Shown here in pieces: positions 9,001-22,700 of a stretch of 64,000 bases of DNA. This stretch comes from Ilex aquifolium. Lineage: Eukaryota; Streptophyta; Magnoliopsida; Aquifoliales; Aquifoliaceae. Under the pieces are notes generated by a model that did not search any database, was not told the origin of the DNA, and saw only the letters and a program-made list of their open reading frames with translations. The number at the start of each line of letters is the position of its first letter. Positions within the stretch are counted from its first letter, which is position 1. The stretch covers positions 33,219,780 to 33,283,779 of the forward strand of contig OX637401.1 of the NCBI GenBank assembly GCA_951799425.1. The letters are read 5' to 3'. Made by a program: the position numbers and the translations under genes.

Positions 9001-11640
9001 CCGATATACTATTTCATTTTAAAGGAGGACTACTTATTACACCAAACTTGCGTTACAATAGAGCCCATGCTAGGGGATTTTTCATGACTTTTGATGTGAA
9101 TAAAATGGTTAGGGATTCAAGAATTCTTTACAATGCAGCAAGAATCATCTTATTTAGAGACCGGAGTAAAAAGTTATGTCAGAAATACTAAAGAATGGGA
9201 AATTACTTTTTTTTCATAGTGGAGGGGATGGCCAACTATACCAAACTTCCATCACCATTTCGAACTTGTTAGAAGATGAATCACCAATTTTGATCTCAAT
9301 ATATTGGTTAGGGTTTCAAGTTCTCATTACAATGCCGCAAGAGTTAGCTCAATCCGAGTTCGGGAGAAACAGTTATGTCTGATATACTATTTCATTTTAA
9401 AGGTGGACTACTTATTACACCAAACTTGCGTTACAATAGAGCCCATGCTAGAGGATTTTTCATGACTTTTGATGTGAATAAAATGGTTAGGGATTCAAGA
9501 ATTCTTTACAATGCAGCAAGAATCATCTTAATCAGAGACCGGAGTAAAAAGTTATGTCAGAAATACTAAAGAATGGGAAATTACTTTTTTTTCCTAGTGG
9601 AGGGGAATGGCCAACTATACCATACTTCCATCACCATTTCGAACTTGTTAGAAGGTGAATCACCAATTTTGATCTCAATATATTGGTTAGGGTTTCAAGT
9701 TCTCATTACAATGCCGCAAGAGTTAGCCCAATCCGAGTTCGGGAGAAAAAGTTATGTCCGATATACTATTTCATTTTAAAGGAGGACTACTTATTACACC
9801 AAACTTGCGTTACAATAGAGCCCATGCTAGAGGATTTTTCATGACTTTTGATGTGAATAAAATGGTTAGGGATTCAAGAATTCTTTACAATGCAGCAAGA
9901 ATCATCTTAATCAGAGACCGGAGTAAAAAGTTATGTCGGAAATACTAAAGAATGGGAAATTACTTTTTTTTCCTAGTGGAGGGGAATGGCCAACTATACC
10001 AAACTTCCATCACCATTTCGAACTTGTTAGAAGATGAATCACCAATTTTGATCTGAATATATTGGTTAGGGTTTCAAGTTCTCATTTCAATGCCGCAAGA
10101 GTTAGCTCAATCCGAGTTCGGGAGAAACAGTTATGTCCGATATACTATTTCATTTTAAAGGAGGACTACTTATTACACCAAACTTGCGTTACAATAGAGC
10201 CCATGCTAGAGGATTTTTCATGACTTTTGATGTGAATAAAATGGTTAGGGATTCAAGAATTCTTTACAATGCAGCAAGAATCATCTTATTTAGAGACCGG
10301 AGTAAAAAGTTATGTCAGAAATACTAAAGAATGGGAAATTACTTTTTTTTCGTAGTGGAGGGGATGACCAACTATACCAAACTTCCATCACCATTTCGAA
10401 CTTGTTAGAAGATGAATCACCAATTTTGATCTCAATATATTGGTTAGGGTTTCAAGTTCTCATTACAATGCCGCAAGAGTTAGCTCAATCCGAGTTCGGG
10501 AGAAACAGTTATGTCCGATATACTATTTCATTTTAAAGGAGGACTACTTATTACACCAAACTTGCGTTACAATAGAGCCCATGCTAGGGGATTTTTCATG
10601 ACTTTTGATGTGAATAAAATGGTTAGGGATTCAAGAATTCTTTACAATGCAGCAAGAATCATCTTATTTAGAGACCGGAGTAAAAAGTTATGTCAGAAAT
10701 ACTAAAGAATGGGAAATTACTTTTTTTTCATAGTGGAGGGGATGGCCAACTATACCAAACTTCCATCACCATTTCGAACTTGTTAGAAGATGAATCACCA
10801 ATTTTGATCTCAATATATTGGTTAGGGTTTCAAGTTCTCATTACAATGCCGCAAGAGTTAGCTCAATCCGAGTTCGGGAGAAACAGTTATGTCTGATATA
10901 CTATTTCATTTTAAAGGTGGACTACTTATTACACCAAACTTGCGTTACAATAGAGCCCATGCTAGAGGATTTTTCATGACTTTTGATGTGAATAAAATGG
11001 TTAGGGATTCAAGAATTCTTTACAATGCAGCAAGAATCATCTTAATCAGAGACCGGAGTAAAAAGTTATGTCAGAAATACTAAAGAATGGGAAATTACTT
11101 TTTTTTCCTAGTGGAGGGGAATGGCCAACTATACCATACTTCCATCACCATTTCGAACTTGTTAGAAGGTGAATCACCAATTTTGATCTCAATATATTGG
11201 TTAGGGTTTCAAGTTCTCATTACAATGCCGCAAGAGTTAGCCCAATCCGAGTTCGGGAGAAAAAGTTATGTCCGATATACTATTTCATTTTAAAGGAGGA
11301 CTACTTATTACACCAAACTTGCGTTACAATAGAGCCCATGCTAGAGGATTTTTCATGACTTTTGATGTGAATAAAATGGTTAGGGATTCAAGAATTCTTT
11401 ACAATGCAGCAAGAATCATCTTAATCAGAGACCGGAGTAAAAAGTTATGTCGGAAATACTAAAGAATGGGAAATTACTTTTTTTTCCTAGTGGAGGGGAA
11501 TGGCCAACTATACCAAACTTCCATCACCATTTCGAACTTGTTAGAAGATGAATCACCAATTTTGATCTCAATATATTGGTTAGGGTTTCAAGTTCTCATT
11601 TCAATGCCGCAAGAGTTAGCTCAATCCGAGTTCGGGAGAA
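6079..11640. repeat. Higher-order repeat, 4 monomers (1514 bp), one 5-monomer unit
   Basis: Units start at m17 (6079), m22 (7971), m26 (9485) and m30 (10999). Each carries the same ordered variants: a monomer with ACCATACTTCC, AGCCCAATCC and, in the half A just after it, GTCGGAAATAC; one with CTCATTTCAATG; one followed by GCTAGGGG; one with TTCATAGTGG and TATGTCTGAT. The spacings of the first marker are 1892, 1514 and 1514 bp. The first unit has five members because the CATAGTGG monomer is doubled (7284 and 7662 regions). The last unit is cut at about 11640, where the next monomer switches to AAAATTTATGTCCGAAA. Confidence 0.85.
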
Positions 11641-12892
11641 AAATTTATGTCCGAAATACTATTTCATTTCAAAGGTGGACTACTTATTACACCAAACTTG
11701 CGTTACAATAGAGCCCATGCTAGAGGATTTTTCATGACTTTTGATGTGAACAAAATGGTTAGGGATTCAAGAATTCTTTACAATGCCACAAGAATCATCT
11801 TAATCAGAGACCGGAGTAAAAAGTTATGTCAGAAATACTAAAGAATGGGAAATTACTTTTTTTTCCTAGTGGAGGGGAATGGCCAACTATACCAAACTTC
11901 CATCACCATTTCGAACTTGTTAGAAGATGAATCACCAATTTTGATCTCAATATATTGGTTAGGGTTTCAAGTTCTCATTACAATGCCGCAAGAGTTAGCT
12001 CAATCCGAGTTCGGGAGAAAAAGTTATGTCCGATATACTATTTCATTTTAAAGGTGGACTACTTATTACACCAAACTTGCGTTACAATAGAGCCCATGCT
12101 AGAGGATTTTTCATGACTTTTGATGTGAATAAAATGGTTAGGGATTCAAGTATTCTTTACAATGCCGCAAGAATCATTTTATTTAGAGACCGGAGTAAAA
12201 AGTTATGTCAGAAATACTAAAGAATGGAAAATTACTTTTTTTTCCTAGTGGAGGGGATGGCCAACTATACCAAACTTCCATCACCATTTCGAACTTGTTA
12301 GAAGATGAATCACCAATTTTGATCTGAATATATTGGTTAGGGTTTCAAGTTCTCATTACAATGCCGCAAGAGTTATCTCAATCCGAGTTCGGGAGAAACA
12401 GTTATGTCCGATATACTATTTCATTTTAAAGGTGGACTACTTATTACACCAAACTTGCGTTACAATAGAGCCCATGCTAAAGGATTTTTCATGACTTTTG
12501 ATGTGAATAAAATGGTTAGGGATTCAAGAATTCTTTACAATGCAGCAAGAATCATCCTAATCAGAGACCGGAGTAAAAAGTTATGTCAGATATACTAAAG
12601 AATGGGAAATTACTTTTTTTTCCTAGTGGAGGGGAATGGCCAACTATACCAAACTTCCATCACCATTTCGAACTTGTTAGAAGGTGAATCACCAATTTTG
12701 ATCTCAATATATTGGTTAGGGTTTCAAGTTCTCATTACAATGCCGCAAGAGTTAGCTCAATCCGAGTTCGGGAGAAAAAGTTATGTCCGATATACTATTT
12801 CATTTTAAAGGAGGACTACTTATTACACCAAACTTGCGTTACAATAGAGCCCATGCTAGAGGATTTTTCATGACTTTTGATGTGAATAAAAT
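10999..12892. repeat. Five-monomer module, first of four occurrences
   Basis: m30-m34 carry an ordered set of rare variants: ACCATACTTCC, then AAAATTTATGTCCGAAA with TCATTTCAAAGG and GCCACAAG, then a plain monomer, then one with GCTAAAGG and GTCAGATATAC, then one followed by CAAGTATTC. The same order appears in m47-m51 (17432-19326) and m89-m93 (33331-35224). It appears from the second member onward in m76-m79 (28410-29924). It is a subunit re-used at scattered places in the array, as expected when blocks of monomers are moved by unequal exchange. Confidence 0.7.
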
Positions 12893-14784
12893 GGTTAGGG
12901 ATTCAAGTATTCTTTACAATGCCGCAAGAATCATCTTATTTAGAGACCGGAGTAAAAAGTTATGTCAGAAATACTAAAGAATGGAAAATTACTTTTTTTT
13001 CCTAGTGGAGGGGATGGCCAACTATACCAAACTTCCATCACCATTTCGAACTTGTTAGAAGATGAATCACCAATTTTGATCTCAATATATTGGTTAGGGT
13101 TTCAAGTTCTCATTACAATGCCGCAAGAGTTATCTCAATCCGAGTTCGGGAGAAACAGTTATGTCCGATATACTATTTCATTTTAAAGGTGGACTACTTA
13201 TTACACCAAACTTGCGTTACAATAGAGCCCATGCTAGAGGATTTTTCATGACTTTTGATGTGAATAAAATGGTTAGGGATTCAAGAATTCTTTACAATGC
13301 AGCAAGAATCATCCTAATCAGAGACCGGAGTAAAAAGTTATGTCAGAAATACTAAAGAATGGGAAATTACTTTTTTTTCCTAGTGGAGGGGAATGGCCAA
13401 CTATACCAACCTTCCATCACCATTTCGAACTTGTTAGAAGGTGAATCACCAATTTTGATCTCAATATATTGGTTAGGGTTTCAAGTTCTCATTACAATGC
13501 CGCAAGAGTTAGCTCAATCCGAGTTCGGGAGAAAAAGTTATGTCCGATATACTATTTCATTTTAAAGGAGGACTACTTATTACACCAAACTTGCGTTACA
13601 ATAGAGCCCATGCTAGAGGATTTTTCATGACTTTTGATGTGAATAAAATGGTTAGGGATTCAAGTATTCTTTACAATGCCGCAAGAATCATCTTATTTAG
13701 AGACCGGAGTAAAAAGTTATGTCAGAAATACTAAAGAATGGAAAATTACTTTTTTTTCCTAGTGGAGGGGATGGCCAACTATACCAAACTTCCATCACCA
13801 TTTCGAACTTGTTAGAAGATGAATCACCAATTTTGATCTCAATATATTGGTTAGGGTTTCAAGTTCTCATTACAATGCCGCAAGAGTTATCTCAATCCGA
13901 GTTCGGGAGAAACAGTTATGTCCGATATACTATTTCATTTTAAAGGTGGACTACTTATTACACCAAACTTGCGTTACAATAGAGCCCATGCTAGAGGATT
14001 TTTCATGACTTTTGATGTGAATAAAATGGTTAGGGATTCAAGAATTCTTTACAATGCAGCAAGAATCATCCTAATCAGAGACCGGAGTAAAAAGTTATGT
14101 CAGAAATACTAAAGAATGGGAAATTACTTTTTTTTCCTAGTGGAGGGGAATGGCCAACTATACCAACCTTCCGTCACCATTTCGAACTTGTTAGAAGGTG
14201 AATCACCAATTTTGATCTCAATATATTGGTTAGGGTTTCAAGTTCTCATTACAATGCCGCAAGAGTTAGCTCAATCCGAGTTCGGGAGAAAAAGTTATGT
14301 CCGATATACTATTTCATTTTAAAGGAGGACTACTTATTACACCAAACTTGCGTTACAATAGAGTCCATGCTAGAGGATTTTTCATGACTTTTGATGTGAA
14401 TAAAATGGTTAGGGATTCAAGAATTCTTTACAATGCAGCAAGAATCATCTTATTTAGAGACCGGAGTAAAAAGTTATGTCAGAAATACTAAAGAATGGGA
14501 AATTACTTTTTTTTCGTAGTGGAGGGGATGGCCAACTATACCAAACTTCCATCACCATTTCGAACTTGTTAGAAGATGAATCACCAATTTTGATCTCAAT
14601 ATATTGGTTAGGGTTTCAAGTTCTCATTACAATGCCGCAAGAGTTAGCTCAATCCGAGTTCGGGAGAAAAAGTTATGTCCGATATACTATTTCATTTTAA
14701 AGGTGGACTACTTATTACACCAAACTTGCGTTACAATAGAGCCCATGCTAGAGGATTTTTCATGACTTTTGATGTGAATAAAAT
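12136..14784. repeat. Dimer-organised block (757-bp period)
   Basis: m33-m39. 379-bp monomers (GGGGAATGGCC, GAAGGTGAATC, GAGAAAAAG, AAAGGAGG) alternate with 378-bp monomers (AATGGAAAATTAC, GGGGATGGCC, GAAGATGAATC, GTTATCTCAATC, GAGAAACAG, AAAGGTGG). The markers within each class are linked, so the working unit here is the 757-bp pair. The monomer m33 in this block has GATCTGAAT (about 12325), which places a stop in the short reading frame. m38 is the first to carry AGAGTCCATGC, later found at m43, m56, m64, m72, m81, m85 and m104. Confidence 0.75.
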
Positions 14785-14815
14785 GGTTAGGGATTCAAGT
14801 ATTCTTTACAATGCC

Positions 14816-17800
14816 GCAAGAATCATTTTATTTAGATACCGGAGTAAAAAGTTATGTCAGAAATACTAAAGAATGGAAAATTACTTTTTTTTCCTAGTGG
14901 AGGGGATGGCCAACTATACCAAACTTCCATCACCATTTCGAACTTGTTAGAAGATGAATCACCAATTTTGATCTCAATATATTGGTTAGGGTTTCAAGTT
15001 CTCATTACAATGCCGCAAGAGTTATCTCAATCCGAGTTCGGGAGAAACAGTTATGTCCGATATACTATTTCATTTTAAAGGTGGACTACTTATTACACCA
15101 AACTTGCGTTACAATAGAGCCCATGCTAAAGGATTTTTCATGACTTTTGATGTGAATAAAATGGTTAGGGATTCAAGAATTCTTTACAATGCAGCAAGAA
15201 TCATCCTAATCAGAGACCGGAGTAAAAAGTTATGTCAGATATACTAAAGAATGGGAAATTACTTTTTTTTCCTAGTGGAGGGGAATGGCCAACTATACCA
15301 AACTTCCATCACCATTTCGAACTTGTTAGAAGGTGAATCACCAATTTTGATCTCAATATATTGGTTAGGGTTTCAAGTTCTCATTACAATGCCGCAAGAG
15401 TTAGCTCAATCCGAGTTCGGGAGAAAAAGTTATGTCCGATATACTATTTCATTTTAAAGGAGGACTACTTATTACACCAAACTTGCGTTACAATAGAGCC
15501 CATGCTAGAGGATTTTTCATGACTTTTGATGTGAATAAAATGGTTAGGGATTCAAGTATTCTTTACAATGCCGCAAGAATCATCTTATTTAGAGACCGGA
15601 GTAAAAAGTTATGTCAGAAATACTAAAGAATGGAAAATTACTTTTTTTTCCTAGTGGAGGGGATGGCCAACTATACCAAACTTCCATCACCATTTCGAAC
15701 TTGTTAGAAGATGAATCACCAATTTTGATCTCAATATATTGGTTAGGGTTTCAAGTTCTCATTACAATGCCGCAAGAGTTATCTCAATCCGAGTTCGGGA
15801 GAAACAGTTATGTCCGATATACTATTTCATTTTAAAGGTGGACTACTTATTACACCAAACTTGCGTTACAATAGAGCCCATGCTAGAGGATTTTTCATGA
15901 CTTTTGATGTGAATAAAATGGTTAGGGATTCAAGAATTCTTTACAATGCAGCAAGAATCATCCTAATCAGAGACCGGAGTAAAAAGTTATGTCAGAAATA
16001 CTAAAGAATGGGAAATTACTTTTTTTTCCTAGTGGAGGGGAATGGCCAACTATACCAACCTTCCATCACCATTTCGAACTTGTTAGAAGGTGAATCACCA
16101 ATTTTGATCTCAATATATTGGTTAGGGTTTCAAGTTCTCATTACAATGCCGCAAGAGTTAGCTCAATCCGAGTTCGGGAGAAAAAGTTATGTCCGATATA
16201 CTATTTCATTTTAAAGGAGGACTACTTATTACACCAAACTTGCGTTACAATAGAGTCCATGCTAGAGGATTTTTCATGACTTTTGATGTGAATAAAATGG
16301 TTAGGGATTCAAGAATTCTTTACAATGCAGCAAGAATCATCTTATTTAGAGACTGGAGTAAAAAGTTATGTCAGAAATACTAAAGAATGGGAAATTACTT
16401 TTTTTTCGTAGTGGAGGGGATGGCCAACTATACCAAACTTCCATCACCATTTCGAACTTGTTAGAAGATGAATCACCAATTTTGATCTCAATATATTGGT
16501 TAGGGTTTCAAGTTCTCATTACAATGCCGCAAGAGTTAGCTCAATCCGAGTTCGGGAGAAACAGTTATGTCCGATATACTATTTCATTTTAAAGGTGGAC
16601 TACTTATTACACCAAACTTACGTTACAATAGAGCCCATGCTAGAGGATTTTTCATGACTTTTGATGTGAATAAAATGGTTAGGGATTCAAGAATTCTTTA
16701 CAATGCAGCAAGAATCATCTTAATCAGAGACCGGAGTAAAAAGTTATGTCAGAAATACTAAAGAATGGGAAATTACTTTTTTTTCCTAGTGGAGGGGAAT
16801 GGCCAACTATACCAAACTTCCATCACCATTTCGAACTTGTTAAAAGATGAATCACCAATTTTGATCTCAATATATTGGTTAGGGTTTCAAGTTCTCATTT
16901 CAATGCCGCAAGAGTTAGCTCAATCCGAGTTCGGGAGAAAAATTTATGTCCGAAATACTATTTCATTTCAAAGGTGGACTAATTATTACACCAAACTTGC
17001 GTTACAATAGAGCCCATGCTAGAGGATTTTTCATGACTTTTGATGTGAATAAAATGGTTAGGGATTCAAGAATTCTTTACAATGCAGCAAGAATCATCTT
17101 ATTTAGAGACCGGAGTAAAAAGTTATGTCAGAAATACTAAAGAATGGGAAATTACTTTTTTTTCATAGTGGAGGGGATGGCCAACTATACCAAACTTCCA
17201 TCACCATTTCGAACTTGTTAGAAGATGAATCACCAATTTTGATCTCAATATATTGGTTAGGGTTTCAAGTTCTCATTACAATGCCGCAAGAGTTAGCTCA
17301 ATCCGAGTTCGGGAGAAAAGTTATGTCTGATATACTATTTCATTTTAAAGGTGGACTACTTATTACACCAAACTTGCGTTACAATAGAGCCCATGCTAGA
17401 GGATTTTTCATGACTTTTGATGTGAATAAAATGGTTAGGGATTCAAGAATTCTTTACAATGCAGCAAGAATCATCTTAATCAGAGACCGGAGTAAAAAGT
17501 TATGTCAGAAATACTAAAGAATGGGAAATTACTTTTTTTTCCTAGTGGAGGGGAATGGCCAACTATACCATACTTCCATCACCATTTCGAACTTGTTAGA
17601 AGGTGAATCACCAATTTTGATCTCAATATATTGGTTAGGGTTTCAAGTTCTCATTACAATGCCGCAAGAGTTAGCCCAATCCGAGTTCGGGAGAAAAAGT
17701 TATGTCCGATATACTATTTCATTTTAAAGGAGGACTACTTATTACACCAAACTTGCGTTACAATAGAGCCCATGCTAGAGGATTTTTCATGACTTTTGAT

Positions 17801-19719
17801 GTGAATAAAATGGTTAGGGATTCAAGAATTCTTTACAATGCAGCAAGAATCATCTTAATCAGAGACCGGAGTAAAAAGTTATGTCAGAAATACTAAAGAA
17901 TGGGAAATTACTTTTTTTTCCTAGTGGAGGGGAATGGCCAACTATACCAAACTTCCATCACCATTTCGAACTTGTTAGAAGATGAATCACCAATTTTGAT
18001 CTCAATATATTGGTTAGGGTTTCAAGTTCTCATTTCAATGCCGCAAGAGTTAGCTCAATCCGAGTTCGGGAGAAAAATTTATGTCCGAAATACTATTTCA
18101 TTTCAAAGGTGGACTACTTATTACACCAAACTTGCGTTACAATAGAGCCCATGCTAGAGGATTTTTCATGACTTTTGATGTGAACAAAATGGTTAGGGAT
18201 TCAAGAATTCTTTACAATGCCACAAGAATCATCTTAATCAGAGACCGGAGTAAAAAGTTATGTCAGAAATACTAAAGAATGGGAAATTACTTTTTTTTCC
18301 TAGTGGAGGGGAATGGCCAACTATACCAAACTTCCATCACCATTTCGAACTTGTTAGAAGATGAATCACCAATTTTGATCTGAATATATTGGTTAGGGTT
18401 TCAAGTTCTCATTACAATGCCGCAAGAGTTAGCTCAATCCGAGTTCGGGAGAAAAAGTTATGTCCGATATACTATTTCATTTTAAAGGTGGACTACTTAT
18501 TACACCAAACTTGCGTTACAATAGAGCCCATGCTAGAGGATTTTTCATGACTTTTGATGTGAATAAAATGGTTAGGGATTCAAGTATTCTTTACATTGCC
18601 GCAAGAATCATCTTATTTAGAGACCGGAGTAAAAAGTTATGTCAGAAATACTAAAGAATGGAAAATTACTTTTTTTTCCTAGTGGAGGGGATGGCCAACT
18701 ATACCAAACTTCCATCACCATTTCGAACTTGTTAGAAGATGAATCACCAATTTTGATCTCAATATATTGGTTAGGGTTTCAAGTTCTCATTACAATGCCG
18801 CAAGAGTTATCTCAATCCGAGTTCGGGAGAAACAGTTATGTCCGATATACTATTTCATTTTAAAGGTGGACTACTTATTACACCAAACTTGCGTTACAAT
18901 AGAGCCCATGCTAAAGGATTTTTCATGACTTTTGATGTGAATAAAATGGTTAGGGATTCAAGAATTCTTTACAATGCAGCAAGAATCATCCTAATCAGAG
19001 ACCGGAGTAAAAAGTTATGTCAGATATACTAAAGAATGGGAAATTACTTTTTTTTCCTAGTGGAGGGGAATGGCCAACTATACCAAACTTCCATCACCAT
19101 TTCGAACTTGTTAGAAGGTGAATCACCAATTTTGATCTCAATATATTGGTTAGGGTTTCAAGTTCTCATTACAATGCCGCAAGAGTTAGCTCAATCCGAG
19201 TTCGGGAGAAAAAGTTATGTCCGATATACTATTTCATTTTAAAGGAGGACTACTTATTACACCAAACTTGCGTTACAATAGAGCCCATGCTAGAGGATTT
19301 TTCATGACTTTTGATGTGAATAAAATGGTTAGGGATTCAAGTATTCTTTACAATGCCGCAAGAATCATCTTATTTAGACACCGGAGTAAAAAGTTATGTC
19401 AGAAATACTAAAGAATGGAAAATTACTTTTTTTTCCTAGTGGAGGGGATGGCCAACTATACCAAACTTCCATCACCATTTCGAACTTGTTAGAAGATGAA
19501 TCACCAATTTTGATCTCAATATATTGGTTAGGGTTTCAAGTTCTCATTACAATGCCGCAAGAGTTATCTCAATCCGAGTTCGGGAGAAACAGTTATGTCC
19601 GATATACTATTTCATTTTAAAGGTGGACTACTTATTACACCAAACTTGCGTTACAATAGAGCCCATGCTAGAGGATTTTTCATGACTTTTGATGTGAATA
19701 AAATGGTTAGGGATTCAAG
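14816..19719. repeat. 4.9-kb block duplicated 42 monomers away, copy 1
   Basis: This block matches 30713-35617 at an offset of 15897 bp (15898 after m46, which has lost one A). The order of diagnostic monomers agrees through 13 units: GCTAAAGG, CAAGTATTC, plain, AGAGTCCATG, ACTTACG, AAATTTATGTCCGAAA, CATAGTGG, ACCATACTTCC, AAATTTATGTCCGAAA with GCCACAAG, CATTGCCGC, GCTAAAGG (GCTACAGG in the other copy), CAAGTATTC. It ends where 19720 is T and 35618 is A. There are several private point differences, for example TTAGATACC near 14836 and GACTGG at 16354 only here. Confidence 0.75.
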
Positions 19720-22700
19720 TATTCTTTACATTGCCGCAAGAATCATCTTATTTAGAGACCGGAGTAAAAAGTTATGTCAGAAATACTAAAGAATGGAAAA
19801 TTACTTTTTTTTCCTAGTGGAGGGGATGGCCAACTATACCAAACTTCCATCACCATTTCGAACTTGTTAGAAGATGAATCACCAATTTTGATCTCAATAT
19901 ATTGGTTAGGGTTTCAAGTTCTCATTACAATGCCGCAAGAGTTATCTCAATCCGAGTTCGGGAGAAACAGTTATGTCCGATATACTATTTCATTTTAAAG
20001 GTGGACTACTTATTACACCAAACTTGCGTTACAATAGAGCCCATGCTAAAGGATTTTTCATGACTTTTGATGTGAATAAAATGGTTAGGGATTCAAGAAT
20101 TCTTTACAATGCAGCAAGAATCATCCTAATCAGAGACCGGAGTAAAAAGTTATGTCAGATATACTAAAGAATGGGAAATTACTTTTTTTTCCTAGTGGAG
20201 GGGAATGGCCAACTATACCAAACTTCCATCACCATTTCGAACTTGTTAGAAGGTGAATCACCAATTTTGATCTCAATATATTGGTTAGGGTTTCAAGTTC
20301 TCATTACAATGCCGCAAGAGTTAGCTCAATCCGAGTTCGGGAGAAAAAGTTATGTCCGATATACTATTTCATTTTAAAGGAGGACTACTTATTACACCAA
20401 ACTTGCGTTACAATAGAGCCCATGCTAGAGGATTTTTCATGACTTTTGATGTGAATAAAATGGTTAGGGATTCAAGTATTCTTTACAATGCCGCAAGAAT
20501 CATCTTATTTAGAGACCGGAGTAAAAAGTTATGTCAGAAATACTAAAGAATGGAAAATTACTTTTTTTTCCTAGTGGAGGGGATGGCCAACTATACCAAA
20601 CTTCCATCACCATTTCGAACTTGTTAGAAGATGAATCACCAATTTTGATCTCAATATATTGGTTAGGGTTTCAAGTTCTCATTACAATGCCGCAAGAGTT
20701 ATCTCAATCCGAGTTCGGGAGAAACAGTTATGTCCGATATACTATTTCATTTTAAAGGTGGACTACTTATTACACCAAACTTGCGTTACAATAGAGCCCA
20801 TGCTAGAGGATTTTTCATGACTTTTGATGTGAATAAAATGGTTAGGGATTCAAGAATTCTTTACAATGCAGCAAGAATCATCCTAATCAGAGACCGGAGT
20901 AAAAAGTTATGTCAGAAATACTAAAGAATGGGAAATTACTTTTTTTTCCTAGTGGAGGGGAATGGCCAACTATACCAACCTTCCATCACCATTTCGAACT
21001 TGTTAGAAGGTGAATCACCAATTTTGATCTCAATATATTGGTTAGGGTTTCAAGTTCTCATTACAATGCCGCAAGAGCTAGCTCAATCCGAGTTCGGGAG
21101 AAAAAGTTATGTCCGATATACTATTTCATTTTAAAGGAGGACTACTTATTACACCAAACTTGCGTTACAATAGAGTCCATGCTAGAGGATTTTTCATGAC
21201 TTTTGATGTGAATAAAATGGTTAGGGATTCAAGAATTCTTTACAATGCAGCAAGAATCATCTTATTTAGAGACCGGAGTAAAAAGTTATGTCAGAAATAC
21301 TAAAGAATGGGAAATTACTTTTTTTTCCTAGTGGATGGGAATGACCAACTATACCAAACTTCCATCACCATTTCGAACTTGTTAGAAGGTGAATCACCAA
21401 TTTTGATCTCAATATATTGGTTAGGGTTTCAAGTTCTCATTACAATGCCGCAAGAGTTAGCTCAATCCGAGTTCGGGAGAAAAAGTTATGTCCGATATAC
21501 TATTTCATTTTAAAGGTGGACTACTTATTACACCAAACTTGCGTTACAATAGAGCCCATGCTAGAGGATTTTTCATGACTTTTGATGTGAATAAAATGGT
21601 TAGGGATTCAAGTATTCTTTACATTGCCGCAAGAATCATCTTATTTAGAGACCGGAGTAAAAAGTTATGTCAGAAATACTAAAGAATGGAAAATTACTTT
21701 TTTTTCCTAGTGGAGGGGATGGCCAACTATACCAAACTTCCATCACCATTTCGAACTTGTTAGAAGATGAATCACCAATTTTGATCTCAATATATTGGTT
21801 AGGGTTTCAAGTTCTCATTACAATGCCGCAAGAGTTATCTCAATCCGAGTTCGGGAGAAACAGTTATGTCCGATATACTATTTCATTTTAAAGGTGGACT
21901 ACTTATTACACCAAACTTGCGTTACAATAGAGCCCATGCTAAAGGATTTTTCATGACTTTTGATGTGAATAAAATGGTTAGGGATTCAAGAATTCTTTAC
22001 AATGCAGCAAGAATCATCCTAATCAGAGACCGGAGTAAAAAGTTATGTCAGATATACTAAAGAATGGGAAATTACTTTTTTTTCCTAGTGGAGGGGAATG
22101 GCCAACTATACCAAACTTCCATCACCATTTCGAACTTGTTAGAAGGTGAATCACCAATTTTGATCTCAATATATTGGTTAGGGTTTCAAGTTCTCATTAC
22201 AATGCCGCAAGAGTTAGCTCAATCCGAGTTCGGGAGAAAAAGTTATGTCCGATATACTATTTCATTTTAAAGGAGGACTACTTATTACACCAAACTTGCG
22301 TTACAATAGAGCCCATGCTAGAGGATTTTTCATGACTTTTGATGTGAATAAAATGGTTAGGGATTCAAGTATTCTTTACAATGCCGCAAGAATCATCTTA
22401 TTTAGACACCGGAGTAAAAAGTTATGTCAGAAATACTAAAGAATGGAAAATTACTTTTTTTTCCTAGTGGAGGGGATGGCCAACTATACCAAACTTCCAT
22501 CACCATTTCGAACTTGTTAGAAGATGAATCACCAATTTTGATCTCAATATATTGGTTAGGGTTTCAAGTTCTCATTACAATGCCGCAAGAGTTATCTCAA
22601 TCCGAGTTCGGGAGAAACAGTTATGTCCGATATACTATTTCATTTTAAAGGTGGACTACTTATTACACCAAACTTGCGTTACAATAGAGCCCATGCTAGA

